From the NCBI GenBank assembly GCA_000310025.1, contig FN649736.1:648016-712015 (forward strand): a stretch of DNA of 64,000 bases. The letters are read 5' to 3'. Position numbers and translations under genes: made by a program. Every line of letters starts with the position of its first letter. Position 1 is the stretch's first letter. The notes under the pieces were generated by a model. That model was given only the letters and a program-made list of their open reading frames with translations. It made no database searches and was not told where the DNA came from. The stretch comes from Ectocarpus siliculosus. Its lineage: Eukaryota > Sar > Phaeophyceae > Ectocarpales > Ectocarpaceae. This document shows positions 1 to 14,000 of the stretch, piece by piece.

Positions 1-2154
1 TTGCTGCTGCCTTTTTCTGTTCGTTTCGTTCGACCCAATCTTATACCTACCCGCCGATTGTTTAGGGCTCAGATTTCCCATGTCGAGGCGTTGGTGGTTG
101 TTGGCGCGGACCGCATCAACCGTTCGTGGCAATACACGTGCTCATCGAATTATGAATTTATTCGTCTCTCCTTCCGGGTTTTTCGTGCGGTATTCTGGCA
201 TCAGGGAATACATTCCGTGGACTATCGGCCTAAGCGGAGGCACCGGTCTGATAGTCGACACGTCGGACTCCGTCTGGGTTCGTCGCACCACGGTGAGTCG
301 CGACAACCTCCCTCTTTGTAGCTGGTGATGGGGCAATATTGATATGGAGCAATGTAAAAGAGCACCGAAATTCCCTGCATCGCACTTCGACGATTGACTT
401 TGACTCGGGGTTTGTGTTGGTCCATCCTTCCTGCACGGTATGGGTGGTATTGCCAACATATATTGTACCACCTGAGCTGTGCCTACATCGCCCCCAGAAT
501 CGTCCCGCAGACTGCGGGACAGTAGAGTCTCGCGGAAAGTCTCAGACAGTTCGTGCGCCGGCGAATCGGCTGGGATCGCTACTGCAGTACGGTAGATTCG
601 AACTCGCCGCCAGGAGTATTGCCTCCCCCCTCTCGACATTTTTCGTCAACCGCTCGTGCGCTTGGGTCGGCCGCAATGCGATTCCGTGCAGTTTTACGAG
701 AATGCCGTGGCGGGTCTCCACATAATGGGCTCCAACAACTTTACCTTCGAAGCGACCATCGACAGCGAGGAGGGCTCCGAGGGCGAAGGGAACGTTGGCA
801 GCGTTGACGGCCAACAGCCCATCGAAGTCATCGTCGAAACCTCCAGCCTTGTAAAGTTCCAAGACATGCGGGTCCAGTCGGTCAACGGTGAGCGAGCCTC
901 TACCTAGTGTGTTTGGTGTCTGTGCGTGTTCGGGTGATGGCGACGTTCTCGTAGTCTCGTCAACCATCTCCCACGGAAGACAGCTTAGCGTGGGTGAAGG
1001 CATCGTGTGCGCCTTTCTCAGTGCTACAGAATATCGTGGGTTTGGCGTTGCTGAAGCTTGACAACGGTGACTGCGTGGAGCATCTCGCCACGCCGCCTTC
1101 GTCATATCCCCTTGTGTTGATGGGGATATTCAATGTGCCTGAATCAAACGGCTTGTTTGGTATTTACACCCCGCCTGAAACCCTGCTGGTTTTTGCCCTT
1201 CTCCCATCGTCTCCCGTGCGCAGATCCGGTGATGACCATCACCGAAAGCACGACGGTGTCCTTCACCAACGGCGGCTACTCCAATGTCCCATCCGGCACG
1301 TGCACCATTCAGGTGTGTCCGGATGTTTGACCCGTGTAGCCATCGACTAATCAGCAACGTCGAATACTGTGAACCCGATGCTGGGACATGAACGTCGTTG
1401 ACACGGATCCTTGGTCCAAAATGTACCGATATCCGATAGGAATTGTGCGTGAGACTCCAGCGAGGGTGTCGAGTGGACTGCGTTATCTCCCGAACTGTTT
1501 TGACTACTTGCATTGTTCACGCATACCTCACGCACCAGGTACGGCGTCCTTCATTTTCCAACTCACCGATACACAAAAGGCCAGAGCCCTGCAGAACATA
1601 CCTACGTAGATCGAGTGCACCAAACAGCCCCCCCTACTGGGCGCGAGACATATGTCAGATTTTCTCAAGGAAATCCCGGGTCAAGTGATACATATGCTGT
1701 ACCTTTCATGTAATCCTCCTCAAACACGGGCCAAATATCCTCCGTTTTTGCTACCCTGTACATCCAAGAACTCAAGCAATACACCCTCTCAAGAACTACA
1801 CAGTATCCTCGGCGAAACTCTAAAACACCATCTAACAAATTGGCGGCATCTCTGCCATGCTCGTGTACCACGAACGCATCTTTGTTCTGTGGATTGATGA
1901 TTAGGTCCGTGTGTTGTTCTTCCGACGACATATTAGACTTCCCATTAGCCACCCTTTACCAGAGGACTTGTTGACGTACGTTGATTTTCTTCGATATTTT
2001 TCGGGTTCCCAGCCAGCCTAAACGCAACAGCTGTCTTGTGATCCCCCTCGCCATCGTATTGCATGCCCAACAGATTGACGACCCCAGCACGGTGACGATT
2101 GACGCCGACGAAGATGAGCTCGTTCTGGAAGGCACGTGCTACGTCAAGGTGTAA
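1..2154 (+). CDS. 3' end of a secreted beta-helix-type protein gene (partial, four exons visible)
   Basis: Four terminal exons are seen: 205-292, 692-887, 1224-1312 and 2074-2154 (stop TAA 2152-2154). Each has AG/GT borders and phases agree throughout. They align exon for exon with the last four exons of the gene at 5087-18728: EYIPWTIG against EYRPWTIG, GSNNFTFEATI in both, QPIEVIVE in both, DPVMT in both, and the same C-terminus GTCYVKV. The pattern of short beta-strand-like stretches separated by Asn/Gly/Asp turns suggests a right-handed parallel beta-helix (pectin-lyase-like fold). No catalytic motif is recognised, so no enzyme activity is claimed. The 5' part lies left of the window; bases 1-204 appear intronic. 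It is a head-to-tail tandem paralogue of the next gene. Confidence 0.7.
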
Positions 2155-5086
2155 AGGCGACGCACATGCCCACGTGGAGAAGCTTCCACCTAGACACTGT
2201 CCACCTAGACGTTAAAGGAGTGGTCAGAACTGCTGCAGATTGTTGGGCTGCCGCCCTCCCGGCTTCGGAGGCAGTATGTCCCGTCTTCATCGAAACAGTG
2301 TAATCTTCACAATGGGTGTTCGGGGGTGGGCCTCTCTCGTTGTGAAGCTCAAGCTTAGAGATGAGACTCGCAGAGGAGAGTGCCCCCTACGCACGGCACC
2401 CAGTCAGCTCACTTGCGTAGGGCTTGCTCTTGGGTCACCTACTTGCAGAAAAGCTTTTTTGGCACGCGCACTCGAACCTGGTATGTGACGAGAGGTAAAA
2501 TTGCGAACCAGAGCGTGTGTATACTGTGGCTCAGGCGCGCCTGTTGCGATATCCTGGGTCTTTCGCCACGAGTGGCGTGAGTGTGGAGTGTATTCGGCAG
2601 GGGACCACCGTCACAGTCTCGCTGTGGGATTACTCTCTTTTTGCTTGGTTTAGAAGTGCAGCTATCTGTGTAGCATCCCGTGATGCTTGTGTTTGGCAGC
2701 GATAGAGGAAGTTGCACATGTGTACCGCTGTCCTGTGACTTGTTAATGTGAATTCAATGTTGAGCTGGGAAACGGGTTTCATGTGAAGTTCGAAGCAAGG
2801 GTCTCGGAGTGTGTCCTAGTGATATGAAGTATTTAGATGGGCGTGTTGTCCCGGTATTAAATTAGTGAGTCCCCTTTGGGAACCAGCACTACATATCTGC
2901 TGTGTTTGATTATTACTCCATCCACAATCGGATAACACGACCATTCACAGAATGATGAACCTTGCTACGTGTACACAATCGCTGATGGTGATCTCAAATG
3001 AACCGCTTGGCGGATTCAGTAGCGTGCGGCGGGCGACATACCAACATGCAGGCTACGGGTCGGACAAGACTTGCATGAGTTTTAATGCATCACTCAATGA
3101 CATACGTTTTTGAAGTTGCTGATTCAGGCATCATCAGTTAATGACATTAGGACCGTTGAATCTGAGAGGTCGCTATCGATGATTTGCCGAAAGTTGTGTG
3201 CATCAGATGGTACGGGTTTGAGAGAGCAGGCAGGTGTAACCTCTCTATAACCAAGTAGTACCGATTTATGAGAGCAGGCGTGACCTCTCTTTACCGTACC
3301 CGCTAGTAGTGCTGTGAACGTCTGTCTGTGCTGCTTTCTGACGACGTGAGCAACGCCCAGCAGCCACAGGACGTCTTAAAAACATGAACGCCAGCATGAA
3401 CCTCCTTCATTGGCCCTCGTCGATCCTTGGCGTAAACAGACCAAGGTGTGCGCTTGATATGTCAAAAACATCGATCACATAATCTCAAACTCATTCCTGC
3501 ACGAGGAAATGTGGGACGAAAGAACTCAAAACACAGGTTGGCCCGAGGGTAGGCTTAACGGCAAAGGTAAGATAGAACTATCAGACGCAACGAGTCTAGG
3601 AGTGCTTACAGGCGGGGCAAGATGAGGAGACCCAACAGGTCCCGGGAATCGATCAACCTTGGTGACAGCTTTAAGATAGATGTTGTTCGAAGAAAGTTAC
3701 AACCCGCTGGCGTACGGGATGAGTGGACTGGGTTAAATTGTCTCACGTGGAAAGAATGTGGGGAGATTTGACCCCATTTTCAGAATCAATCACCTGTAGG
3801 CTGTGTGGAACTCTCTTGTCCGACAACAGATGCAGGTTGTTGCTGCTTTCCGTTCTCTTCTCTTGATGAACGATTTCCCAGGCCAACGCACACAGATCCC
3901 AAGCACATACGATCAACCCGATCGCACGCACACTGAACAGAAGGGCACATGCCTCGGCATAAAGCCCCTATCTTGAATGGCGTAACGTCATAGCATCTGG
4001 TAACGCCACTAACCATGATCAAACACGATCACATGTCCTCCTCCCAATGCCATAACACAAGCGCACCCTGAGTGGACGTATACAATGCAGATGCAGAAGC
4101 AAGCCTCTGAGGGGCTCTACATCTCCATCAAGAGGTTTAGGGGATGGATCGAAGATGCGAAACTCAAAACCCTCACCCGCACCTCCAAACAAAATAGGCG
4201 GAACCAAGAGAGAGGAAAACAAAGGAGCCGTGGGCAGCCTAGTCGGCGGCGGGTACAATCGGGAAAAGGCACACGGGGTGCGAAAAATAACCAGACCATC
4301 CGAACTGAAAATAGTATAACACGAAGCAACGAACTCACGAGGGGAAAACCTCAGGGAAAGGGGGGCTACGATGCGATTGAGTACAGAAAGGGAAAAAAAC
4401 ACGAAATGAAGACCTAACCTGTCGCGGCATGCGAACGGCAAGGAAATGGACACACCCGGAAACCCATCAATGGTGACAAAATCGAGAAATACTCTGTTAG
4501 TTATTCCGGTCCTATACACTAGGAAACGATGTAAAGAAATATCCGACTACGACTGACGAAATACCCCGAGAGAAAAGCTGCGAACAACACACATACAAAA
4601 GCCTCGGCACGCTTCGTGTGGAAATATCGAAACATCCTCCTAAAAGTCATGATATATATATATAATATATATGCATATTAAGCTCTCCAGTGTTCTACCC
4701 CATGGCCGACATGCATGGCTGCTACATGTACATATACTCAAGAGTAAAGAACGGTTCGGAATCAAATCAGGTTCGGAGTATCGTCAACCCTTCAACCAGT
4801 ATTGTTGAAAGAGGAAAGTTCGAAGAAAATGATTGCGCTACAAGCCACAATAGTGCGGCCCGCCTCATCTGGCCGCGGTACTCTCAGGCCGCGACTCTAT
4901 CGTCACGCGCACAATTGTTCTTTGCTGTCCCTTCACACACTCTCCTTCTCTCCCTCTCTCTCATCAGGCTAGACCTTCACACATCATTCAGGCCTTCTTT
5001 TCTTGACACAGGGTTTTTCCTCTGCAGATTTGTGACATACCCACGAGTTCGACTGACGACAGTGGCAGTAGAAACCAGATTTGCAG
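2155..5086. other. Intergenic spacer between the tandem paralogues
   Basis: No convincing coding region is seen. Open frames at 4085-4417 (+) and 4019-4519 (-) overlap each other, have biased composition and carry no recognisable motif. An AT-only stretch of about 20 bases occurs near 4651-4672. Two imperfect copies of an AGAGCAGGC...TGACCTCTCT motif lie near 3221-3297. The 3' UTR of gene 1 and the promoter of the next gene should lie here, but no core element is identifiable. Confidence 0.5.
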
Positions 5087-8000
5087 ATGATGCGGGCCGG
5101 ACTTGCTGCCGTGCTGTGGGCTTGCTCTGCCAGCCTCTCCAGGTTCGCGGACGCCGCCATAGTCGAAGCTTCCACCTTGGCAACCGTCACCGCGGTGGCA
5201 GATCTGTACGACCCGAGCCTCAGCGCTGAGAACGGATGCGATCCGTCAGGATGTGTCGCCGAGCTAACCAGAGTAAGTGAAAGTACAACAGCGATCGCAT
5301 CACAATGGAGACGGGGTAACTCCGACTTCAATTCTCTGCAATAGTATTGTTGGTTGGTTCTCCTCTCGCTCCTGCACGCTGACAAAGCGGTAGCTACCAC
5401 CAGTCAGGCATGCCGCACATGCACGGTCGGCATCTTGTCGTCGGGATCTTGTTGTGCGTTTCAGGACCATGCGGTTGCCATGCTACAGTGGTCCAAGGAT
5501 CCTCCACTACAAAGTATATTTTCCAGAAATTTGGAATGTATAAATCGTCCTTATAATCTGCACCAGTCGAGAGTACATCTCGGCGCCTGCGGGAAAACAT
5601 CCAGCTGCTGAAAAACTTCGATGAGTCCGCGCGTCTGTACCGTCTGTCTGCAGGAACTTCAACATTTTGCGGTGTCCTGTATAAATTTATCCTGGCGGAA
5701 AATAAATAGCCAACCAGCGTACCTTCTTCGGAGGTGCATGCAACATCCACATCCAGTAGCTGAAAATCTGGGGCATGAGTCAGCGCGCTGAAACACCCCG
5801 CCCGATCTTGACAAAACGCATCGAGTGTGCGCAAGACTGCAGGAATTGGCCAATCAATCTCTCCTCCATTCTACTGCTGTAGTTTTCAATAACAGAGTAT
5901 TGGTAGTGGTCGTAACCACCAGTAATTTATTGTCGCAGAGACTTCATCTTCCTCATCGAAGTGCAGCATGGACCAGCATCTTCAAATGCATGGGCACGAC
6001 CTGGCACGATATTCTTTCGAAGAAATTGTTCATTTTCTCTGACATAAATTATCTCCGATTTTTCCGATTTTGGGTCGATGCCGCACCCACCCCAGGATGG
6101 CGACGTGACATCTCTTGAATCCCGCTGGTCATGCCAGCCCGCCCTTGGCGATGCCGGCTCGGAGTGTAGGATCACATACGGCCTCGGCATCCAGTACCAG
6201 CTCTCCGCTGTGAACATTGGTACGTATGGTGAATGTGCACATAGATCTCGGTCTTGGTGTGCATTCTCGAGACTACTGCCTGTAGTCTAATGCTGAGATC
6301 TCGCTTATCGTGTGATAATGATGTTTCCTTGCCTGTTACAGCCCAAATTCTTGTGATGGTTGTAAAAACTCCGTTGTTATTGCGGTGTCGTCGTGGTTGT
6401 TTTTCGAGAGTGTAGGCTAATTCCTTATTTTGTGGGGGGCAAGGGTATCATAAATACATCCCATGTACGTACGGTAGATTCAAGCGAAATTGTTTGTCAT
6501 GATAAAAAAAAAATGTTATCTCTGTCATTCCTTTCGATCTTGCTTTACCGTCCGTGCCGAGCGGTGGGCTCTGTGTATCGATCCATCGATCCCCTTCCTC
6601 TATCGATCTTATGGCATGGCACCTCCTGCAACGTCTGATTGTCTGGGGAGATTGTCGGTGAATTGTGTACGTATGGCGATCGTGATAGTTTTTCTATTGC
6701 AGTGCATCACGGGCACACAACGGAGCTCATAGTTTGGGACGTGGGTTCGAATCTCGGTGCGGTCAGACGAACTGGAATTTTTGACAACAAACCACAAAAC
6801 CGCGCAAAAGAATATTTCGGGTGCATGCCAATATCGGACCTTCGCCGTCGATGAGGGTATGGGACGGCCGAATCCGTCTTGCAACATATACCAAGGCAAG
6901 CACCGCAGAAGGAAGGCGGAGGAAGATTCCTGTGTGGTTTTCGTTCCGGGTTACCTCGGCTGATGCGCCCAGTCTTGTACCGGAAGGTGCAAGGACCTGG
7001 TTGTTTACTGCGGTACCCGCTCGAGGGCAGTTGCTGTTTGCCTGTGATTGTGCGACTACGGAAGGTTGTTCCACATCCAGATGCCCTGTCCCTGGCCGCA
7101 GGAACTCCACGACGAGTGAAATTCATACCTAAACTCTACTCGCTGTGTGGCCATCACTCGCAGCGATGTACAAGGGTGACGAGCGGACAAGGACCCTCGA
7201 CATCAGCATCGACAACCTCCCGTACACTACCTGGACCAGCTCGGGCACGACCACTGGTTACGAAACCATTGAACTGGATACTATGGCGCAATGGATCTCT
7301 GTTGTCGGTGTTCTCGAGGACTCCGAGTGGCTCAGCATCATGGAGGTTCGTTTGTGTGTTGGGGCATCTCTGGCCACTGGTCGTGTGTCAGTGTATGTTA
7401 CCTCAGTCCGTGGTTTTGTGAGATCTGTACACTTGGCACGCTCGCACGCCTACCTTCACAGCCTTTTTGTGAGTGTCGTCTCTTCAGCTTTTCCAGCGCT
7501 TTGTGCAGTTTGATGCGTGCCTGAACAATACATATCATATTCTTTTCGCTTTGTTGTCGTGTTGGAACAGGTAGAAATTATGATCGAAGATGGTGAGTCA
7601 GGCTCTGACGATGGCGACACCACCGCGACCGACGCGGGTGATGATGACACCACGACCAGCACGTCTGCCGTAGAAGTTGGTTCCCTGGGTGCGGTGACGG
7701 TCGAGGCTTCCTTCTATGACCCCAGCCTGACCGTCGATGGTGGATGCGACCCGAGCGGATGCGTGGCTGACAACACGAGGGTAGGTTGTCGCCACCGATC
7801 TACTACTGCTGTGCAGTATGCATACGGTGCTTCTCCAATGGCCGCCGCTGTTCTCGGGAACCGTAACCTCACCTTTGGCAAGGTGTTGGGAGTATTAACA
7901 AGCTGCAAGTGTTTTTATCCTATGTTGCGGTTCGGGGTCAATAGGTGTCCGAGCAAGTTGGAGGTACTTTTAATCGAACGTGAATCTCGTCGCCAATGAT

Positions 8001-11000
8001 TCGTTGTCCATCCTGCAGGATGGGGACCTTTCCACTGCATCACGCTGGAGCTGCGCCCCCACGCTCGGCGGCGAATGTACTATTTCGTACGACCTTGGGA
8101 CCGTGTATGAGCTCGATGAGCTCCGTCTAGGTGAGGGTTCAATCGAGGCAAGATCGCTGGTGATGCTATATTTTCAATGTTTACTAGCAGCGCATGGATC
8201 GAACAAACATCGATGTTGACATCGCACGTCGAACTGCCATTTTGGCGTCGTACGAGTACGCGTGTTGTGAGACCGTCGATGCTCCCCTCTCTCACGGTCA
8301 AGTATCATCGCTTGGAATCTCTCGAGCATGCCACTCTGCGTATGCCCGTTGGTCGAAACCCCTCTGGCGTGGTCATGCGCTCCCTCCCCCGTCCATGGCT
8401 GCTATTCTGAACCCGCCGTTATCCCTTGTCCATCGCCCATTCGAACCGCCATTCAGCCATGTACAAGGGCACTGAGAGGCAGGTAACTATGGAGGTGAGG
8501 GTTGACGACACGCTTGTCACTACCTGGACCAGCTCCGGCACGACGGATGACTTGGAGGCCATCGATTTGTCGGGCACTTCGGGCCAGACGGTGGAGATCA
8601 CGGGCGTCCTGGACGACTCGGAGTGGCTCAGCATCGTCGAGGTTCGTTGGTGTGATGGTGCAACAGGTGCTGCAAAAGTGGTATGGGTGTCCGTTTGCCC
8701 CTTTTGTTTTCATTCTCAGGCACATATGCACTCGTTACGCTTCCACGCCAATCTCCGCAAACGTCCGTGAGAGTGCCGCGCAATGTCAACGGCATGTCCG
8801 ACTTTTCTCGTTATCTTGCCGGCACTTTGTGCGTTTCCCATCCGCAGAGTTGAACGATTCTAAAGTTCGCTTCGTTTCGTTCGTCTTCGGACAGGTGGAG
8901 ATCATGGTCGAGGACGGTGATCAAGGCTCGGGCGATGACGACACCACGACCAACACATCTGCTGTAGAAGCGAGTACTCTAGGCTCGGTGACGGTTGGGG
9001 CTTCCCTCTACGATCCCAGCCTGGCCGTCGATGGCGGATGTGACCCGAGCGGTTGCGTTGCTGACAACACGAGGGTAGGTTGACACCGAAGTGCTGGTGC
9101 TGCATAGTCCGATGTTTCTTCTCCGACGGCTCCTGCTATTTCACGAGTAAAGAGACGCCCAACGCATTCAAATCTGAAACCTGTGCGATGCTTGAAAATG
9201 GCGTAAGGTTTCTTATGATCCCCATGCGTTGGCTTCCGTCCCCCATGGCGAAAGAGACCGATCCTTTCGCGAGCTGTTTATTTGGAGTTTCACTTTTATT
9301 GTTTCCGTTTTGCCTACTATTGTTGACGTACGTATGCCAATACGACTTCTTCGGAAGTAGTAAGACGACCTCCAATCACACGCTCGAAACACTCTACACC
9401 AACGGTTCGTTATCCATCCTACAGGATGGAGACCTATCCGCCGCATCGCGCTGGAGCTGCGCCCCTAAGCTCGGCGGCGAATGTTCTATTTCGTACGACC
9501 TCGGGACCGCGTATGATCTCGATGAGGTCCGCCTAGGTGAGGGTCAACCAAGAAGAGTGCCGTGGTGTTGCTTGTTCGTTACCGACTAGCGCAAGGATCG
9601 AGCCGCATACGGTTGTGATATTGCTGTTTCCTCTGAGCACATGCGCAAGCACTGTGAAGTCTTGCGGGGCACCGTTCCCCGCTGTCCAGCAGCATGTGGA
9701 CGTTGCTCTGAACCGGTCATTTGTCCTTGTCCCAACCACCATTCAGCCATGTTCAAAGGCACTGAGAGGCAGGTGACAATGGAGGTGCGGGTTGACGATG
9801 CGCTTGTCATTACCTGGACCAGTTCGGGCACGACGGATGGCTTCGAGGCCATCGATATGTCGGGCACATCGGGGCAGGTATTGGAGATCACTGGTGTCCT
9901 GGACGACTCTGAGTGGCTCAGCATCATCGAGGTCAGTGCTTCTCATTCGCGCTGCAGCGTGGCACATTGGAGCACATGCAAGCGGGCACAACCAACTAGT
10001 CTAGAGTGCCCCTGGGTTTTTCGGAGACTCTCATTTTTTTTCGCCCAATGTGCTTGACAGGGACTATGTATTTATTGTTTTAGAGTGGGGTGCAAGTTCT
10101 TTCGTTTTCGAAAAGGCTGCACTCTAATGCCATTGGTACAAGGGTATTCAGTAAGAGGGCACCCTCATTCGAACTTCAAGGGACGGGTGAGTTTGCGGTA
10201 CCACAACACCTCAAGCTCTGGTGGACCTGCCGCCTTACCTCTTGCCGCTGCCGTCGGTGTTGACAATAAGTATTTCTCCGTAACTCTTTCCGTCTTAGCC
10301 AAGAATGGATGTGCCCTGGTAATTTTTCTCGTTGTGGCGGCCGGCGTCGGCCCTTGGTATACCGGTTTCATCCTCCTCTGGTCAGGCGGAAATCATGTTG
10401 CTGGAAGACGGAGCAAGCCCTACGCCGACAACTCCTACCCCGTCGCCCGCAACGCCCAGTCCTGCGACGGCTCAACCCGTCACGTCCACCACCGGAACTC
10501 TGCAGCCTGTGGGTCTTATTCCCTTGGCCAGTACTGGCGGGACCAGCCTCGAGAAGTACCACATCAAGGTACGTCGTCGTTGAAATTCACCTTGATAGTG
10601 TCGGTAGATGCGCTCGCGCGTGTGGTTGGGGAATGACAACCCAGCGTTGTCTAAAGGGTGTTGCATTGCCTGCGTCAATCGCGAAAAGAGTGACATGAAT
10701 CTCCAAACCTCCGCTGTTGTAGGATCAATGCTTCAAAGACCTGGGTGCAAACTATCGCGGGGGAGCGATATTTACGGGCGACAGACAATGCGTCATTGTC
10801 AGCTCACCTGATGCACTCACTACCTGGCCCTCGAATTCGCTGGTTTTCCAAGCTGCTCCCTCGGACCGCCTTCGCGGGAAATTAAGTCTTTTTAGGAAAT
10901 AGAACAGGGAGGGGGTACGCAGACCCTATTCCCTAGCCCTAAACCTATCTCAACCTCCCCGATTGTATGCTTTATCCAGCATGTTTTCTTAACACAAAAT

Positions 11001-14000
11001 ATCCTGCGAAGGCTGCTCCTTCACATACCGCTCTTCTGCGGTGCATTACTTGACCGTTTGTTTCGTATTAACAAGGACGGGGACATGTCGACTTCCTGGA
11101 CCTGCTCCGGCGACCCTCAAGAGGCCGATGACCCCTACTACGACTGCATCCTCCAATTCAACATGTTCTCCCACCGCCACATCAAGCAGGTCAAGATCGG
11201 TGAGACGGGTCCGCTCGACCTACCAGAGAGTTGCACGGCAGGCTTCGTGTATGGACGATGTTGAGTGGATACTCGCTACAATGGTTGCGCGCCGTGCCCT
11301 GCTCCTATCCGCCTTTTGTTTGCTCCCGGTTGGTGTTTTTTGCTCCCCACTTTGAGGATACTCTAAAGTAAATCATCTACGAAAGGACGACCGCCAGACA
11401 CAGTAACGCGACAGGTTACGTGTAAGGAACGATGTTGAGTGGTACAGTGCTTCCCCTAAGACTATTAACGTACCCTTGCCGTGCTCCGATCCGCCGCTTT
11501 TTTGGACCTCCTTCTTTGTTGCGAAGCTCTGCCCGATGGCGCCGAACGTGCCGTGGACATGAGGATTGCCGCCCCGTACGACGCTAGCGTGAGTCTCCGG
11601 AGGTTCGCGGCGTGTAACCTCGAAGCCTTGCTGTTCCGAACCTTTTCGCTGGACTTGTTATTCATCAGTCAGGAGTCGAGTGCTTGCGATTCTGACGCAT
11701 GCGTACCGCCGTGTGCAACATCCTTGATGACAGAACGATGCAACATATTTCTCCCGCGGCATGTTTGTTTCTTGGTGGGGGTCGGCATCTTTTGTCGGGA
11801 TACTGTAGTCGTCTTGTGAGGAAATACCGTCCTCCTGTGAAGGCTAAACCCGGCCCAATTGTTGGGTTCTCGAGCACCAGAACGAGGCAGACGTATGGTT
11901 ACCTGCACTTGCCCACGTGGGCGGAACGCCGCGGGTGTGGTAAGGCCTTTCTGAACTCTGCACGTACTCGTGAATAGCGTACGGCTCATCTATAGCTGCG
12001 GGATCTGCCACTTGGAGGGCTTGCAAAACCTCGAGCGTACCTGGAGATGGCGTCCACGATGATACACTATTCGTGGTCCTTTGTTGGACTGCGGCAACTA
12101 GTGACGTTCTATCCCCCTCACATGGCGTTGTGCTTTGCATCGGCAACGAAAAAAAACTTTTCTCGTGTTCTGCGCAGTTTGGGGAGGTGTTCGTCACGAG
12201 TTCGGGGACCACGGACGGCTTCGAAACGTTCGAGTTCGACTACTTCACGGATGTCGTCTCTATCGCCGGAGTGTTCACAAGCGGCGGCCAGTCTATCAGC
12301 ATCTCGGAGGTCGGTGTTGGCTCACAGGGAGTAGCTGACTCAGCACGTCGTCGCTCTATACGGCTGCGGCGGCCTCGACACCATACAAACTCAGATGGTC
12401 TTGCATGACTTTCTGCACTTCGTCCCCCTTCCTTAGTTCGGAATGGCCAGAAACCAGTGTTGGGTGCCCGGAAACACCGGGTCGCAGGACGGCTCTGTAT
12501 TGACTTTGACGTCTTCCTCGACAGCGTGCGTCATGGCGTCTCTCCGCAGGAGCAAAATAGAGATGATCGTGGCGAGGAGTGTGGGTGGTTTCCATCCCCT
12601 TGTTGCTTGCTGAGCAAGTAGATCGTTCCCTGATGGTACCAGAGTCACATGCGGCCATTGGGGTAATTATCCCTGGTGATTGCTGTCGGCGAGGTCGTCC
12701 TGTAATAGACAAGACCGGGGTTTCAACGAGTTTTGGAAGTGGGCCTTTTGTGTATAACAGCAGCGTCCATTCGCTTGATCCCGAACAGGTTATCTCAGGT
12801 TAACCTCACGTGTCGGCTGCTGTGTTTTGTTTTGTTTCTGCAGGTGGAGTTTGTCGAAGAGATCCAAGACGGCGAAGTGTCCGTCGTCGACTTCGACGCG
12901 CCGTACGACAACGGGGACGGCCTGTGGACCGTAAGTGCCCCAGTTCTGCTGCCTGTCTGCTGTGTTATATGTCGCCGTGGCTTGATCGAAAGACGCATAG
13001 AATGTGGATGAGCGACGTTATTGAGCCAAACGCTGTCTTTCGTTGCAAGGTTTTAGTACCTTTCCGTCTGCGAGGATCGCAAGTTGGAGGACCTGTCGAA
13101 TCTGTGCTTGCACAATGGACCACCCAGGCATACACACACGAAGGAAGTCATGGTTAGGGCTTAATCAAACTGAATAGCGATGTGGAAATTTGTCACAGTT
13201 TAAACCAAGATCATGGCGTGAGTCGTTGCCACCGAGTCATGCTGCATGCAATCGTTGCTATCTCATGTCACCCTGCGCAATTGCTCTATGCGCATGTAGG
13301 ATGAGCTGCTTCAAAGAAAACGTCATTTGGCTCTGTTTGAGAATGAGAAGCGTGGCGATCGTCTCAGCGCATTAGACAACATTGTGACCGCAACGCTTCC
13401 GGCTAATCGTAATCAGGGCGCCACGACCGACGCCTTCGAGTGGTCTTCCGAGTCCGACGAGGCCATGGACCGGACGTTGTCGTTCGTCCTCAACTCCTAC
13501 GCTCTCATGGAAGCCGTCGAGCTGCAGTTCCCCGTGGGAGAGACCTACAAGTTCGAATTGACGCTCTACGACGACGGAGACGAGATCGTGTCCACCTTTA
13601 CCGTGAGAGCTCGTGTAGGAGGTTGTCGGTACAGTCGCAGTACTTCTACTTGTCGAAGATGTGACCAAGATGTCGCCCTTGTTATTCTAACTATATGTTT
13701 TATCCGTCGATGTCAATTCGAAGTGATACGCGAGGCTAAGGGAGGCTGCCGGTCCCTCCCGTTTCCTATTTTCAGTTTAGTTCCTGTTGGTCGTGTTAGA
13801 AGAACCATATTTGAAGAGTGAACCGCAGTGACAATCCGACAGGCTGCTGCACGTGCCCGGTACGTCACAAGGATCAGTTCGCAGTCAGAACGCCCAGCAA
13901 CCCATGCTCGCTATGCCTTCACCGCCAATCCGTCGCAGGGGTTGGAAAGTGTGGATTCCGAAGGATGGCAGCGCTTCGAACTTGGCACCATCGACGATCC

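Noticed and set aside
4019-4519. Open frame of 166 codons on the minus strand
   Set aside because: Overlaps another frame on the opposite strand, has no motif and no similarity to neighbours; likely chance.
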